DNA of 64,000 bases from Exiguobacterium sp. s193. GTDB taxonomy: Bacteria; Bacillota; Bacilli; Exiguobacteriales; Exiguobacteriaceae. The translations under genes and the position numbers were made by a program. The stretch covers positions 1 to 64,000 of the forward strand of contig NZ_JACSMR010000008.1 in the NCBI RefSeq assembly GCF_018618755.1, given 5' to 3'. Numbering within the stretch: position 1 is the stretch's first letter; each line of letters begins with the position of its first letter. The notes beneath the pieces were generated by a model that worked only from the letters and a program-made list of their open reading frames with translations, did not search any database and was not told the DNA's origin. Below, piece by piece: positions 25,211 through 34,049 of the stretch.

Positions 25211-25846
25211 TCACTCCTTTCCGTCCTGAGTTGGTTTCGTATTCGGGTTGTGCAGTTGGAACAATACATGGATTTTCTGCTCGATCGTCAGTTCGACCAT
25301 CGGGTTGCTACGTCGGAGGAGTTTCGTCAATTGATGCTTCCGTTCCCGGAGCATTGCCTCGTCCGGAGCATAAAAAAAGAGGAGATAATCGCGATTCGTG
25401 CGATGCTCCTCGAGGTAGATCAGTTCTTGTTTCTTCTTTTGGAGGAAGGGACGATAGGCGGCAATCTGATTCTGCCGCATCTGTCGTTCAATCCGTTGTT
25501 TCTGTTTTTCTAGATTAAGCGGTGTATTGAGCGGAATCACCTTCAATGGATGGACATACGCTTGTAAGAGATAGGCGAGGGAGAAGATGTCATGGTCCTT
25601 CTCCGTCTCAGATAGTCCGTAAATATCTTTTGAGGTCAGTTGAATGATGTCGCAAAACGTCCCGTCCTGCATCTCGAACACATCGAGCGCTGTGGAGTCG
25701 ATAATCGGCAAAATGGAGGCGACTGACGGCGGGATGCGGACACGTTTTTCCTTGCGTGTTGGTGGTGTCGTCAACTCAACCTCGTCGAGCCAGGTAATAT
25801 CGGTCATGGGACTTGTTTTCAATCGTGTATCTTCCGATAAACTCAT
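25211..25846 (-). CDS. Conjugation protein upstream of VirB4
   Basis: This 211-residue soluble protein (PPSVASILPIIDSTALDVFEMQDGTFCDIIQL...) has the look of the N-terminal domain of VirB4/TraC ATPases, which many Gram-positive elements encode separately or in extended form. It begins at an ATG with AAAGGAG 9 nt upstream and ends 7 bp before the VirB4-like start. It probably forms a complex with that ATPase. Confidence 0.6.
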   Translation of the reverse strand: MSLSEDTRLKTSPMTDITWLDEVELTTPPTRKEKRVRIPPSVASILPIIDSTALDVFEMQDGTFCDIIQLTSKDIYGLSETEKDHDIFSLAYLLQAYVHPLKVIPLNTPLNLEKQKQRIERQMRQNQIAAYRPFLQKKKQELIYLEEHRTNRDYLLFFYAPDEAMLRERKHQLTKLLRRSNPMVELTIEQKIHVLFQLHNPNTKPTQDGKE

Positions 25847-25850
25847 CTGA

Positions 25851-26162
25851 TCACGCTCCTTTCGAAGATTCATTCCGGTCGGCCAACGCGATATAGGTGT
25901 CTTTCTTCTTGATCAGTGCGTAATAGAGCACGTGGACCATCCGCTTTTCCGGATTCGTCGTCGGTCGGATGACAAGGAAAAGTCCGAACCCGACGAGGAA
26001 ACACGTGAACGGTAGATGCAAGACGTCCGGGATAAATGGAAGAGCAATCAACCGGACGATGATCAAAGCGACGAGAAATAGTAAATCATAGAGGTAGAGC
26101 ATCTTGTTGATCTTGAGTTCGGTCGTGACTTCGTTCGGAATCCGGTATTGGCGCTGTTGCAT
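25851..26162 (-). CDS. VirB3/PrgI-like membrane protein (DUF5592-like)
   Basis: This 103-residue protein begins MQQRQYRIPNEVTTELKINKMLYLYDLLF and has two transmembrane helices. This resembles the DUF5592 family found directly before VirB4 genes on Gram-positive conjugative plasmids. By position and topology it plays the VirB3 role. It lies 5 bp after the VirB6-like gene. Confidence 0.75.
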   Translation of the reverse strand: MQQRQYRIPNEVTTELKINKMLYLYDLLFLVALIIVRLIALPFIPDVLHLPFTCFLVGFGLFLVIRPTTNPEKRMVHVLYYALIKKKDTYIALADRNESSKGA

Positions 26163-26166
26163 GGTC

Positions 26167-28098
26167 TCACTCCTTTTTCGGGTCTAGACGCGGAACGTCC
26201 GTCGAGTACATCCGGGATGATTCCTCCGTTACGCGCGTCTGGGTTTGTTCAACATGTTTGAGTTCTTTTTGCGTTGTGGTCTCTAGTGTCTGATAGATCG
26301 ACTTTCGCTGACGCTGCGTTCCGGATAGCGTCTCCTGCGACGATTCACTGATGGATGGTGAGCCACTGGAAGAGCCAGACAAGGTGACGCTCGGAGACAC
26401 ATTCTCTGTTGTTTCCACAGAATGAGCAGATGCGCTAGTAGTCGTTTTGTCGAACGGTGTCGAATCCTCTGGAGATGTAACAGAATAGCGATTTACTCCG
26501 GAAGTCTGTTTAGACTGTGTGACCTGATGAGATGTCGTAGGCGTTTCAGGCGCTTCGAACTCATTAGTTAAAGTAACCTGTTGTTCATTCGACGACACAT
26601 TAGACATCTTCGGTTGCGTACCAGATTTTGTCGATTGCGAAATCGATGGCACAGGTTTTGCTTGTGCGACAGAGTCTGGACGATATGGAACGGATTCTGG
26701 TGATGCTGCTGCGGTCCCGCTCTTAAGCTCCGTATCGTACATTGCCGTGTCAGTCGACTCGACTTGCTGGTTCTCTTGCCTCATTGGGCGAGATGTCCGT
26801 TCTTGTGCTTGTGATGGAGTCGGAACACTCTCAGGCGAACGATCTGGACGACTCGCGGGTGTACCGCCATTCGGTGGTAACTTCGTACTGGCTGCTTCCG
26901 AGACAGAAGGAGTGGCAGGGCGTGCTGCCATCTTCATCGTCTGACCGGCGACACGAGCGCCCACTTTCGCGGTTCCTTTCCCGACAGCATACGCACCGAG
27001 TGCGACACCCCAACCGCGCTTCAGACCGGCATCAATCCCGAAGAGACGTTCGACCATGTTTGGTCCATCAATCAAAGCTGCGGAGAAGGCGATCAGCGCA
27101 ATCAAATAGGCGAGTCCGTCAAGAGTATCGGCCAGGTATGCCGTTCCAATCGTATAAAGTTTGATGGAGACGAAGATCAGAATGATGACGAGAAAGGTGT
27201 TCAAGATGCTTTGAATGACCTTCTTCGTCTTTTGTCCGCTGTGTAGATCAGCGGGTGCCACTAAAATCGCCAAGACATAATTAAAAGCCAACTCGAACGA
27301 GAGTCGAGCCAGCTTGTAGGCAATCGAGAAGAGGGTGAAGCCCATCACCCCGAGCGTGACGAGGATTGTCAGCCAGTTCGGGTGATACCGGTAGTAATAT
27401 TGGTTATTCCAATCAAGTCCACTTTGATCGAGTTCGCCTAGTACTTCTTCACTACCGTCCCAAAGGATAAATGATTTTGAAAGTTTTGATCCAGTAGTGG
27501 ATACGTCTAGTTTATTGCTATCGAACACCTCATTAATCTGTAATCCTTTGATCAATTTGGTCGGAACATTATTTTTTACGTCATTTTCTGTATAGTTGTC
27601 AAAGTCATTTTTATCGTATGCTACTAAATCGTTTAAATTTTCTTTGAGTATTGTTTCAGATATAGTTTCCTTTTCAGAGCCATATATACTACCACTCTTG
27701 ACTTGATTGACTGCTTGATCGGTGAAGTCATTTAGTTGTTTCATCGTAGGTGAGAGTAGTCCTAAAATCATCAGTGAAATGAAAATATTGATAAGAAGCC
27801 CTTCTCGATCGAATTTCTTTTGAAAAATGATAAGATAGCCTGTAAAAACAAAGCTAGCGGCTAATAGTACATACAAAAAAGGTTGAATCGTCTGAACGAA
27901 TTCAACCACTTGAGGATTATTAAAGAATGTTTTGATCATCAAAATATCATCTGTAAGACTTTCGAGTGAATCGATCAACAAAGAAAGCCCTCTGACAAAA
28001 ATCCATCCCACAGTTCGCAAAGCATCGTTGACTAAATTACTTAAGTTAAAAAGTCGTTCGAATTCGGTAAGTTTCTGGATAACCTGAGCATCAGACAT
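26167..28098 (-). CDS. VirB6-like polytopic channel protein
   Basis: This 643-residue protein has about seven N-terminal and central transmembrane helices (residues about 20-370) and a long disordered Ser/Thr/Pro/Gln-rich cytoplasmic tail (about 385-643). A hydrophilic loop (about 135-245) between the third and fourth helices is probably extracytoplasmic. DNA encoding residues 1 to about 213 is conspicuously AT-rich while the rest is GC-rich. The switch lies near 27460 and continues through the adjacent lipoprotein gene. In ICEBs1 the equivalent protein ConG is the target of surface exclusion. Confidence 0.8.
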   Translation of the reverse strand: MSDAQVIQKLTEFERLFNLSNLVNDALRTVGWIFVRGLSLLIDSLESLTDDILMIKTFFNNPQVVEFVQTIQPFLYVLLAASFVFTGYLIIFQKKFDREGLLINIFISLMILGLLSPTMKQLNDFTDQAVNQVKSGSIYGSEKETISETILKENLNDLVAYDKNDFDNYTENDVKNNVPTKLIKGLQINEVFDSNKLDVSTTGSKLSKSFILWDGSEEVLGELDQSGLDWNNQYYYRYHPNWLTILVTLGVMGFTLFSIAYKLARLSFELAFNYVLAILVAPADLHSGQKTKKVIQSILNTFLVIILIFVSIKLYTIGTAYLADTLDGLAYLIALIAFSAALIDGPNMVERLFGIDAGLKRGWGVALGAYAVGKGTAKVGARVAGQTMKMAARPATPSVSEAASTKLPPNGGTPASRPDRSPESVPTPSQAQERTSRPMRQENQQVESTDTAMYDTELKSGTAAASPESVPYRPDSVAQAKPVPSISQSTKSGTQPKMSNVSSNEQQVTLTNEFEAPETPTTSHQVTQSKQTSGVNRYSVTSPEDSTPFDKTTTSASAHSVETTENVSPSVTLSGSSSGSPSISESSQETLSGTQRQRKSIYQTLETTTQKELKHVEQTQTRVTEESSRMYSTDVPRLDPKKE

Positions 28099-28122
28099 AT
28101 CTATCCAGACCTCCGTTTCATC

Positions 28123-28551
28123 CTATTTATTATTAGCTACAAACTCATTAACTGTATCAGTAAAGGTTTCATCGGTCAGGCGATTGACGTTTAGCGTATC
28201 TTTAATCTTACCTTTAGACATATAGTACAAACTCTCGCCCTTTAGAGTCGAGGTATACTCAAAGTTCGCCCGATTCACTATTTTTTTAGCATCAGGCTGA
28301 AAAGTATTATAGATGTGAATAGGTACTTCATTTTTTTTTGCTATGGAATCGAGTTTGTTTTGATATGAGCCAATATCTCCGTCTTCCTCTTTTAAAATCA
28401 GTAGGAATCCTTCCTGTTTTCCATCCATTAGATTTTCTACCTTGGATAACTTTACTTGATTCGCATGACTAGAGTCTTCAGTTTCACTACAACCGACTAA
28501 AAGTAACGCAGAGGAAATCAATAGTCCGGAGAGTACTCGTTTCGCTTGCAT
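28123..28551 (-). CDS. Lipoprotein, candidate entry-exclusion factor
   Basis: This 142-residue lipoprotein has lipobox LVGC (cysteine near 21), followed by an alpha/beta domain rich in lysine and acidic residues. It sits 24 bp before the VirB6-like gene in the T4SS operon and shares that gene's AT-rich 5' half composition. In ICEBs1 a lipoprotein (YddJ) blocks redundant conjugation by acting on the VirB6 homologue. Position and shared composition suggest the same role here; sequence homology to YddJ is not claimed. Confidence 0.6.
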   Translation of the reverse strand: MQAKRVLSGLLISSALLLVGCSETEDSSHANQVKLSKVENLMDGKQEGFLLILKEEDGDIGSYQNKLDSIAKKNEVPIHIYNTFQPDAKKIVNRANFEYTSTLKGESLYYMSKGKIKDTLNVNRLTDETFTDTVNEFVANNK

Positions 28552-28567
28552 GCCTCCACCCCTTTTC

Positions 28568-28822
28568 CTATGATGACACTTGTTCCGGACCTGTCAGGTC
28601 ATCATTGCTGACGTGGACCCGGAAATCGAATGTGTCTATAAGCGTAACAGTTTTTCGGTCGCCTGAGTCTGGGTCTTCTTCCTCAAATACGACTAAAAAG
28701 CCATCTTGGGTTTGGATGTTTAATACTTCACCACGACGGAGGCGCTTCTTGTTCTCCTTGATGATGGTCGCGATGACCCGGAGTTCGCGCTGGACGCGTT
28801 CGGTGCGTGTCAGTTCTGTCAT
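28568..28822 (-). CDS. Small conjugation-operon protein
   Basis: This 84-residue basic-then-acidic protein (MTELTRTERVQRELRVIATIIKENKKRLRRG...) has an N-terminal helix and a C-terminal small beta domain (VLNIQTQDGFLVVFEEED). It lies between the VirD4-like ATPase and the lipoprotein gene. The function is not recognised; its position suggests a coupling-protein accessory. Confidence 0.55.
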   Translation of the reverse strand: MTELTRTERVQRELRVIATIIKENKKRLRRGEVLNIQTQDGFLVVFEEEDPDSGDRKTVTLIDTFDFRVHVSNDDLTGPEQVSS

Positions 28823-28834
28823 ATGATGCCCTCC

Positions 28835-31204
28835 TTAGACGCCATGACGAAGTTTCTCGAGTCGTTTACTGATGATCGTCTTCAAAAAGTGGCGCTGGTT
28901 GTCCGTCACAGGAATCGTTTTATCGGTGATGCCTTGCTCGAACGCTGTGATAGGTAGCGTGTCGTATTCTGTTGTCTCGAAGATGGAGCGGAGGATTTTC
29001 GGTTGCAGGACCTCACAGACACGCCATTCTGTTGCATCAGATGTCTCCTCATCCGTCTCAATGCTCTTCGATGCCACTGAGGGACCGAGTTGGAACGGGA
29101 TTCGGAGCGTATTCAGGTCGAGATGGGCATGCGCGCATGGAATCACGAGATCGTTGATGGAACGTTCTGTATTAAAGTCATCCGCTAAGTATTCATAGCG
29201 GTATTTCATCGCCGTCCGTCCAGTCAGGAAGAGGGGATAGGACTGGATCCGTTTCTGTTGTTTATCTTGTCGTTTGATGACACGGATGATCAGCATCTCG
29301 CCTTCCTTCAGCCCCATCACTTCTGTTGCCGTCAGCAAGCGCCGGCCATCCACGCTTTCCGTCTTCGATTTCGAGAGTGAGAAGGTCTGTCCGGAACGCG
29401 ACTTCGTGACAATCGTCTGTTCGCCGAGCTTCTTCGAAATCAATTCCGCCGTCGATTCGTCTGCCGTCAACAAGTAGTGCGTATTCCCACAGTTCCCATC
29501 GATTGTCTTCCAATCCTCCCCGTACAGATTCTCGAGTTGGGCGTAGGACTGGATGATGAGGTTGAAGCGGATGTTCCGACCGAGACAGACGGTGATGATG
29601 TTCGCCATTCCTTCGATCGCCGGCATGTTCCCGAATTCGTCGAGGAGAAAGATGACTTGGCGTTCACACCGTCCACTCGTCGCTTGTGAAGCGACGCGAG
29701 CCAGTGAGGTATAGACTTGTTTGACGTACAGCGAGGCGATGACGTTCAACGTCGGATCATAGTCTGGGACGATCAGGAAAACAGCAACCGGACTCGGATG
29801 TTGGCGGATCTCACGGATGTCGATCGGAGCATCGGTCGTCCAGTCGAAGATCCCATCCGCCTCGTCCTTCCAACCCGAGAGCGTCACGGTGTACTTTTGT
29901 CCTTCACTTTCCACTGTGATGGTAGATTCGACATCGAGTGTTTCTTCGTGATGCAGCACGAAACTCCCATCGTCGTCCGTCGTCAAGGCGAGCTGTTTTC
30001 CGCTCGGAAAGCAGAAGGTCAGTCGTGACAAGGGAAGCGCACGTCCGCGGATCCAACGGTTGAAGCCAATCAGTTTCATGTCGAGTGAGTTTTGTGCCGT
30101 TAGTCGTGCCGTCGCATCGAGCGTGAAGATACCGAGCTTGGCATTCGTGTTCGCCAGGATACTGGCGCGGGTCTGGCCGCCGGAGAAATGAAGCGTCGCA
30201 TACTGCATGCGTGCCGGATGATTCTCTGGGAACACCGCGAAGAAGGCGTCAAGTGCCGATTGTTCCTGTCCCATGTCATCCGTGACTATCCGAGATCCGA
30301 GATCGGACAGCATCAGGGCGACGTTATACATCGTGATTTTCTCCGGTTCGTGTTTCGCTTGTTCACAAAGTCCAAGAATCAAGGCGGTACAGAGGTCCGT
30401 TGAGGAGTTGCTCCAGAATGGATCCTTTGCTTTCGGATCATGGTAGAGCATGTAGGCGACCGAACGGGCATACTGTTGGGCGAGGGAGTAGTTCTCGTCC
30501 AGATAAGCGTCGATCGTCAGCTGCAACAGGTTATAGGACATCGATTGGGACGGGTTCATCAGATTCAGGACCTCGACCTGATATCCGCGTGCCTCAAGCG
30601 TTTCTTTGGAGGCGGCGAATAGCTCTCCTTTCGGATCATTGATGATTAGACTCGCTTGACGTTCGGCACGACTGTAGAGATCAATCGTCGAGAAGACGAA
30701 CGTCTCGCCTTTCCCGGACCGGGTTGTCCCGATGACGAGATTGTTGACGGCACTGTCATCGATGTAGAGGCGATCGCGATAACGGCCGACCGGGACGCCA
30801 CCAGATCCGGTGTACGTCTCTTTGCGGTCTGGAACGTCCCGATACTGCTGTTTCAGCTCTTGGAACGTCGTAAAGCGGGCACTTCCTTTCTGGGCTGCCT
30901 TAAGATCGCGGAAGTTGAGCCAATACTTCAATAAGAGAAACCCTCCCAGGAGGAAGCAGACACCGAACAAAGCGAAAGCGAGGGAGGTCGACCAGGCAAG
31001 CGTCGTCCACCAACTCGATTCGTATTGAAGCGGGGAACCGGTCGTTAACTTCCCGTCTTGGAAGAGATTTTGGATTGTCTGCTGCAGGAACTGAAACGCA
31101 ACATTGAGTACTAAGAACAATACAATTGGTAAAGCGATCAAAAAGGCAAGGCATCGCCACAGCCAAGCGAAGGTAGCGAGGGAACGAAGCGAGAAGTTTG
31201 TCAT
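28835..31204 (-). CDS. VirD4/TraG-like coupling ATPase with an inserted beta domain
   Basis: This 789-residue coupling protein has two N-terminal transmembrane helices (about 15-85), Walker A GTTRSGKGE near residue 155 and Walker B VIFLLDEFGN near 515. It links relaxase-DNA to the channel. Between FNRWIRG and PVAVFLIVPD (about 381-468) it carries an extra all-beta segment (DDDGSFVLHHEETL, TVTLSGWKDE) absent from minimal VirD4 proteins. I chose the ATG at 31204, 22 bp after the previous stop; an upstream extension lacks a ribosome site and would overlap that gene. Confidence 0.85.
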   Translation of the reverse strand: MTNFSLRSLATFAWLWRCLAFLIALPIVLFLVLNVAFQFLQQTIQNLFQDGKLTTGSPLQYESSWWTTLAWSTSLAFALFGVCFLLGGFLLLKYWLNFRDLKAAQKGSARFTTFQELKQQYRDVPDRKETYTGSGGVPVGRYRDRLYIDDSAVNNLVIGTTRSGKGETFVFSTIDLYSRAERQASLIINDPKGELFAASKETLEARGYQVEVLNLMNPSQSMSYNLLQLTIDAYLDENYSLAQQYARSVAYMLYHDPKAKDPFWSNSSTDLCTALILGLCEQAKHEPEKITMYNVALMLSDLGSRIVTDDMGQEQSALDAFFAVFPENHPARMQYATLHFSGGQTRASILANTNAKLGIFTLDATARLTAQNSLDMKLIGFNRWIRGRALPLSRLTFCFPSGKQLALTTDDDGSFVLHHEETLDVESTITVESEGQKYTVTLSGWKDEADGIFDWTTDAPIDIREIRQHPSPVAVFLIVPDYDPTLNVIASLYVKQVYTSLARVASQATSGRCERQVIFLLDEFGNMPAIEGMANIITVCLGRNIRFNLIIQSYAQLENLYGEDWKTIDGNCGNTHYLLTADESTAELISKKLGEQTIVTKSRSGQTFSLSKSKTESVDGRRLLTATEVMGLKEGEMLIIRVIKRQDKQQKRIQSYPLFLTGRTAMKYRYEYLADDFNTERSINDLVIPCAHAHLDLNTLRIPFQLGPSVASKSIETDEETSDATEWRVCEVLQPKILRSIFETTEYDTLPITAFEQGITDKTIPVTDNQRHFLKTIISKRLEKLRHGV

Positions 31205-31226
31205 TATTTCAGTCACCACACTTTCA

Positions 31227-32321
31227 TTACAAAAGAGAAGAAGCTTGTCTTTGCTTCGCTTCGAGCGACTCATTGAGCTTCTCGAGTTCTTTTTTGTCCG
31301 TCTTCTCAGATAACTGTCGTTTTTGATCTTCGAGTGCTTGAATCTCTTCATCCAGTTGGACAAGTGTTACCACTTGCTGTTTCAGTTGTTCGTCTTGGAT
31401 CATCTTGACGCTTTCTTGTGCCTTCGTCACATCTTTCAACGCGATGTAGGCACGTGTCTTCGCCTCCTTGCGCGCGGTCGTCATCTCGACGTTCGGGATG
31501 GAGACCGCACGTTTATAGTCTTTCTCTAGGATGGCGAGATCGAAGGCACCTTCATCCGTTGGATGGAACGCTTGGAAGGCTTGCAATGTCTCTTGACGGT
31601 CTGTAGCAAATTGCTTCGACTGCATGATGATCGTCTCGACGTCGATCGGATCGTTCGTCACAGCAACCGCCTGATCGTAGTCTTGTCTTTCGACGTACTG
31701 GGTAATCAGGAACTGTTGTTGTTCGTTACTCAATGACTTTTGTTTTTCCAGACGCTGCATGAGTGGATCAATCTTGCCATTTAACGCTTCTTCATAAAGT
31801 GGTTGCCAATCCCCTGACGATGCTGCACGGACATTGCTTGGTGAGTCGGGCTGTGTCAGTTGAACGATTGATAGCGCACCGAGTAGTAAAAGACTCACAC
31901 CACTGACGCCATAGACGAGACGACGCTGTCCGCGACGTAAGCGAGAGACGTGTGTCGTATCCGGATGTTGGTGAGTCGCTACAGTCGTCATCGTCTTATA
32001 GGATTCCGGTGTCAAACGTTCTAAGTTTTCGAGCAACAGGATCTTCTTCGTCGCATCCTCCTTCCGGATTCGGATGCGTGGGATCCTTTCCTTCAGCTGT
32101 TGATAAAGGTTCGGATAGATCGTGTCACCAAACTGGAAAGTGCCTTTATAGACGAGCTGATCGGCATCATCGAAAATCCGAAACTCGCTTGCGAACCGTT
32201 CGTTCACTTGCTGTGCCTCTTGATGCACTTGCGTCGATAGTAAAAGCGCCTCCTCATACGGGAGACGTTCATAGTTCGGTAAGGCTTCTTTCGGTACGTC
32301 GGTGAAGCGGACAAAGAGCAT
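31227..32321 (-). CDS. Single-pass conjugation protein with helical-repeat ectodomain
   Basis: This 364-residue protein has a cytoplasmic N-terminal domain (about 1-135), one transmembrane helix near 140-165 (VYGVSGVSLLLLGALSIVQL) and a helical C-terminal region with TPR-like character, ending in a coiled coil. A GGAGGAGA ribosome site precedes the ATG at 32321. The layout resembles EssB/YukC of type VII secretion, but I see only similar topology. It is probably a structural T4SS component. Confidence 0.6.
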   Translation of the reverse strand: MLFVRFTDVPKEALPNYERLPYEEALLLSTQVHQEAQQVNERFASEFRIFDDADQLVYKGTFQFGDTIYPNLYQQLKERIPRIRIRKEDATKKILLLENLERLTPESYKTMTTVATHQHPDTTHVSRLRRGQRRLVYGVSGVSLLLLGALSIVQLTQPDSPSNVRAASSGDWQPLYEEALNGKIDPLMQRLEKQKSLSNEQQQFLITQYVERQDYDQAVAVTNDPIDVETIIMQSKQFATDRQETLQAFQAFHPTDEGAFDLAILEKDYKRAVSIPNVEMTTARKEAKTRAYIALKDVTKAQESVKMIQDEQLKQQVVTLVQLDEEIQALEDQKRQLSEKTDKKELEKLNESLEAKQRQASSLL

Positions 32322-32413
32322 ACATTCTCCTCCTTTGAAGCGAGACATCTTAATGAAGACAATAAAAAAAGCCATCCAGTTTGGAATGACGGTCTGTTTG
32401 ATCGCTTGTTAGA

Positions 32414-32638
32414 CTAGAATTTGATGTTGTCGTTGACCATCTCTGCGAGCGTGAAGGCACCCATGACGATGATCAGACCGACGGCACCACCGACGAGCCA
32501 ACCGACTGCCTTCGAACGTCCCCGGTCGCCGCCGAATATGAAGTAGAAGCCACCGACCGCGAAGGCGATCGCTGCAGCGATGACAGCCAGCCCCTGAAAG
32601 AACTGGAGTAAGCTGAGTCCTGTCTCATTCAAGCCCAT
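32414..32638 (-). CDS. VirB2/TrbC-like pilin-type protein
   Basis: This 74-residue protein has two hydrophobic helices (about 10-35 and 45-65) joined by the polar GGDRGRSKAVG loop, the form of VirB2/TrbC-like T4SS subunits. It has an AGGAGGAAA ribosome site; longer frames upstream overlap the preceding gene. It lies near the start of the T4SS operon. Confidence 0.7.
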   Translation of the reverse strand: MGLNETGLSLLQFFQGLAVIAAAIAFAVGGFYFIFGGDRGRSKAVGWLVGGAVGLIIVMGAFTLAEMVNDNIKF

Positions 32639-32652
32639 CTGATTTCCTCCTC

Positions 32653-32841
32653 TCAATCCCGTGAAGCGGTAACGGACGATGTGAAGTTCAGTTTCGAGTC
32701 GAGCGCTTCTAAGATCAGTTCCTGGTTCTCCTGGATGACGAGCTGATGCTGGGCATCGAGCCACTCCTCATAATCTTTCCCCTGAATCCGGAGTAACTTT
32801 TCGGCAAAAGTCTTGTTCTGCTTCTGTTCACGTGTCGGCAT
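32653..32841 (-). CDS. Small first protein of the T4SS operon
   Basis: This 62-residue charged helical protein (MPTREQKQNKTFAEKLLRIQGKDYEEWLDAQ...) starts at 32841 with GGAAGGAG properly spaced. An in-frame extension to 32949 lacks that support. It is the first structural-looking gene after the XRE regulator. The function is unknown. Confidence 0.55.
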   Translation of the reverse strand: MPTREQKQNKTFAEKLLRIQGKDYEEWLDAQHQLVIQENQELILEALDSKLNFTSSVTASRD

Positions 32842-33194
32842 AGCGTACACTCCTTCCTTGAGGTTGATGCGCAGCAGCACATCCTTAAGGACAGTCGGAG
32901 TCAAACAAGGCGGTGGGTTTGGAGCAGGTTCCCCCACGAACTCTGACATCCGATATCGGACGTTTGTTTAGGGTTTTTCGATGACCCTCAACGAATACGT
33001 GACCTGTGGGCGAGTTTTAGGCGACTCTCGCCGAACCATTTCTGCGTATATCCCACTCATCCGGTCACAGATGAGGGACACGCCAATATGTGATTGGAGG
33101 GACTGTCCTTAGCGATATGCTGCTACGGTCATCATTTCCTCTTATCCTTGATTAAAATTTTTCAATAAGTAGATAAATATTCATAGATTGTTTA
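32842..33194. other. Leader region of the T4SS operon
   Basis: About 350 bases lie between the XRE regulator and the first operon gene. They contain a 12-bp palindrome TCCGATATCGGA (32949-32960) and GC-rich imperfect hairpins but no supported gene. The palindrome is a candidate operator or processing site. Confidence 0.4.
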
Positions 33195-33683
33195 TTAATG
33201 ATGAACAAGTCTGCGACGTGAGACGTGGATCAGTTCATCATTCGGATGCTTCCGTTTTGCGATGACCTGGTTCTCCCCGACGACGGTCCGAATCCGGTAA
33301 TAGATTTGCGAAATCTCTTGCGTCTCCTGGCTATCTTGTTCGATTGCAATACGACCATGTAGCTGGTATGTCTTGCCGTCGAACGTGCGAACGGAATCTG
33401 CTAGCGGTAGTTCTGCCAAATCGAAGCGTTCTTGTTTCAGGTTCGACCAGTTCCGTTTTTTCTCCACCCTTAAGTCGAATTCATCCCAGGGGATGGATCC
33501 TAGCGTCTGCTCACAGGCCGTCGCGAGGATTTGGACATCAGAGATAGAAGGAAGCGAACGATTCCGCTCGTAGGCACTGATTGCTGCCTGTGAGACTTCT
33601 CCGCATGTCTTTTCCGACAACTCGACCTGACTCCACCCATGCTCTAGACGTTCACGTCGTAACCACTCTCCGAATCGGTACAT
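33195..33683 (-). CDS. XRE-family regulator of conjugation
   Basis: This 162-residue protein has an N-terminal HTH_XRE domain (LRRERLEHGWSQVELSEKTCGEVSQAAISAYERNRSLPSISDVQILATA) and a C-terminal beta-rich domain with YRIRTVVGENQVIAKRKHPNDE. The ATG at 33683 is correctly placed after GGAAAGGAG; the ATG two codons earlier touches it. Lying at the head of the T4SS gene block on the same strand, it is the likely repressor or activator of transfer. Confidence 0.75.
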   Translation of the reverse strand: MYRFGEWLRRERLEHGWSQVELSEKTCGEVSQAAISAYERNRSLPSISDVQILATACEQTLGSIPWDEFDLRVEKKRNWSNLKQERFDLAELPLADSVRTFDGKTYQLHGRIAIEQDSQETQEISQIYYRIRTVVGENQVIAKRKHPNDELIHVSRRRLVHH

Positions 33684-33742
33684 AATCATGCTCCTTTCCT
33701 TTGAGGACCAATGTATGACAATGTCTTCCTGGTGATGATTTG

Positions 33743-33770
33743 AATATAGCAGATTATTCTGTCGATTCAA
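33743..33770 (-). promoter_or_regulatory. Promoter of the XRE regulator
   Basis: On the minus strand TTGAAT, a 16-bp spacer and TATATT lie about 60 bp upstream of the regulator's start. Confidence 0.45.
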
Positions 33771-33851
33771 TCGTTAATTTGATATTTCAAAAAGGTTACG
33801 TTTGTCGAATTTTGACGATACAGGCTATAGCAATGCCTTCATGGATTTAGT

Positions 33852-34046
33852 TTAACGATATAAAGTGATTGTGTATTCAAACTGTAAAGTATCTTTTGGG
33901 GAAAATTGCAAAAAGATTAACTTCACGCTTATCCATAAAATTGGCTCATCACCATAAGGTGTAGTTGACACATCGTCTTTCTTTTCCAAGAAGAAGTAGA
34001 GTTTTATACGTGAAGCTATCAGATTAATATTAAATAAATCACTCAT
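33852..34046 (-). CDS. Small hypothetical protein, possibly a remnant
   Basis: This 64-residue frame (MSDLFNINLIASRIKLYFFLEKKDD...) has an AGG directly next to the ATG, which is weak. It abuts the decayed endonuclease sequence at 34050. It may be the tail of a gene damaged by the same rearrangement. Confidence 0.3.
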   Translation of the reverse strand: MSDLFNINLIASRIKLYFFLEKKDDVSTTPYGDEPILWISVKLIFLQFSPKDTLQFEYTITLYR

Positions 34047-34049
34047 CCT

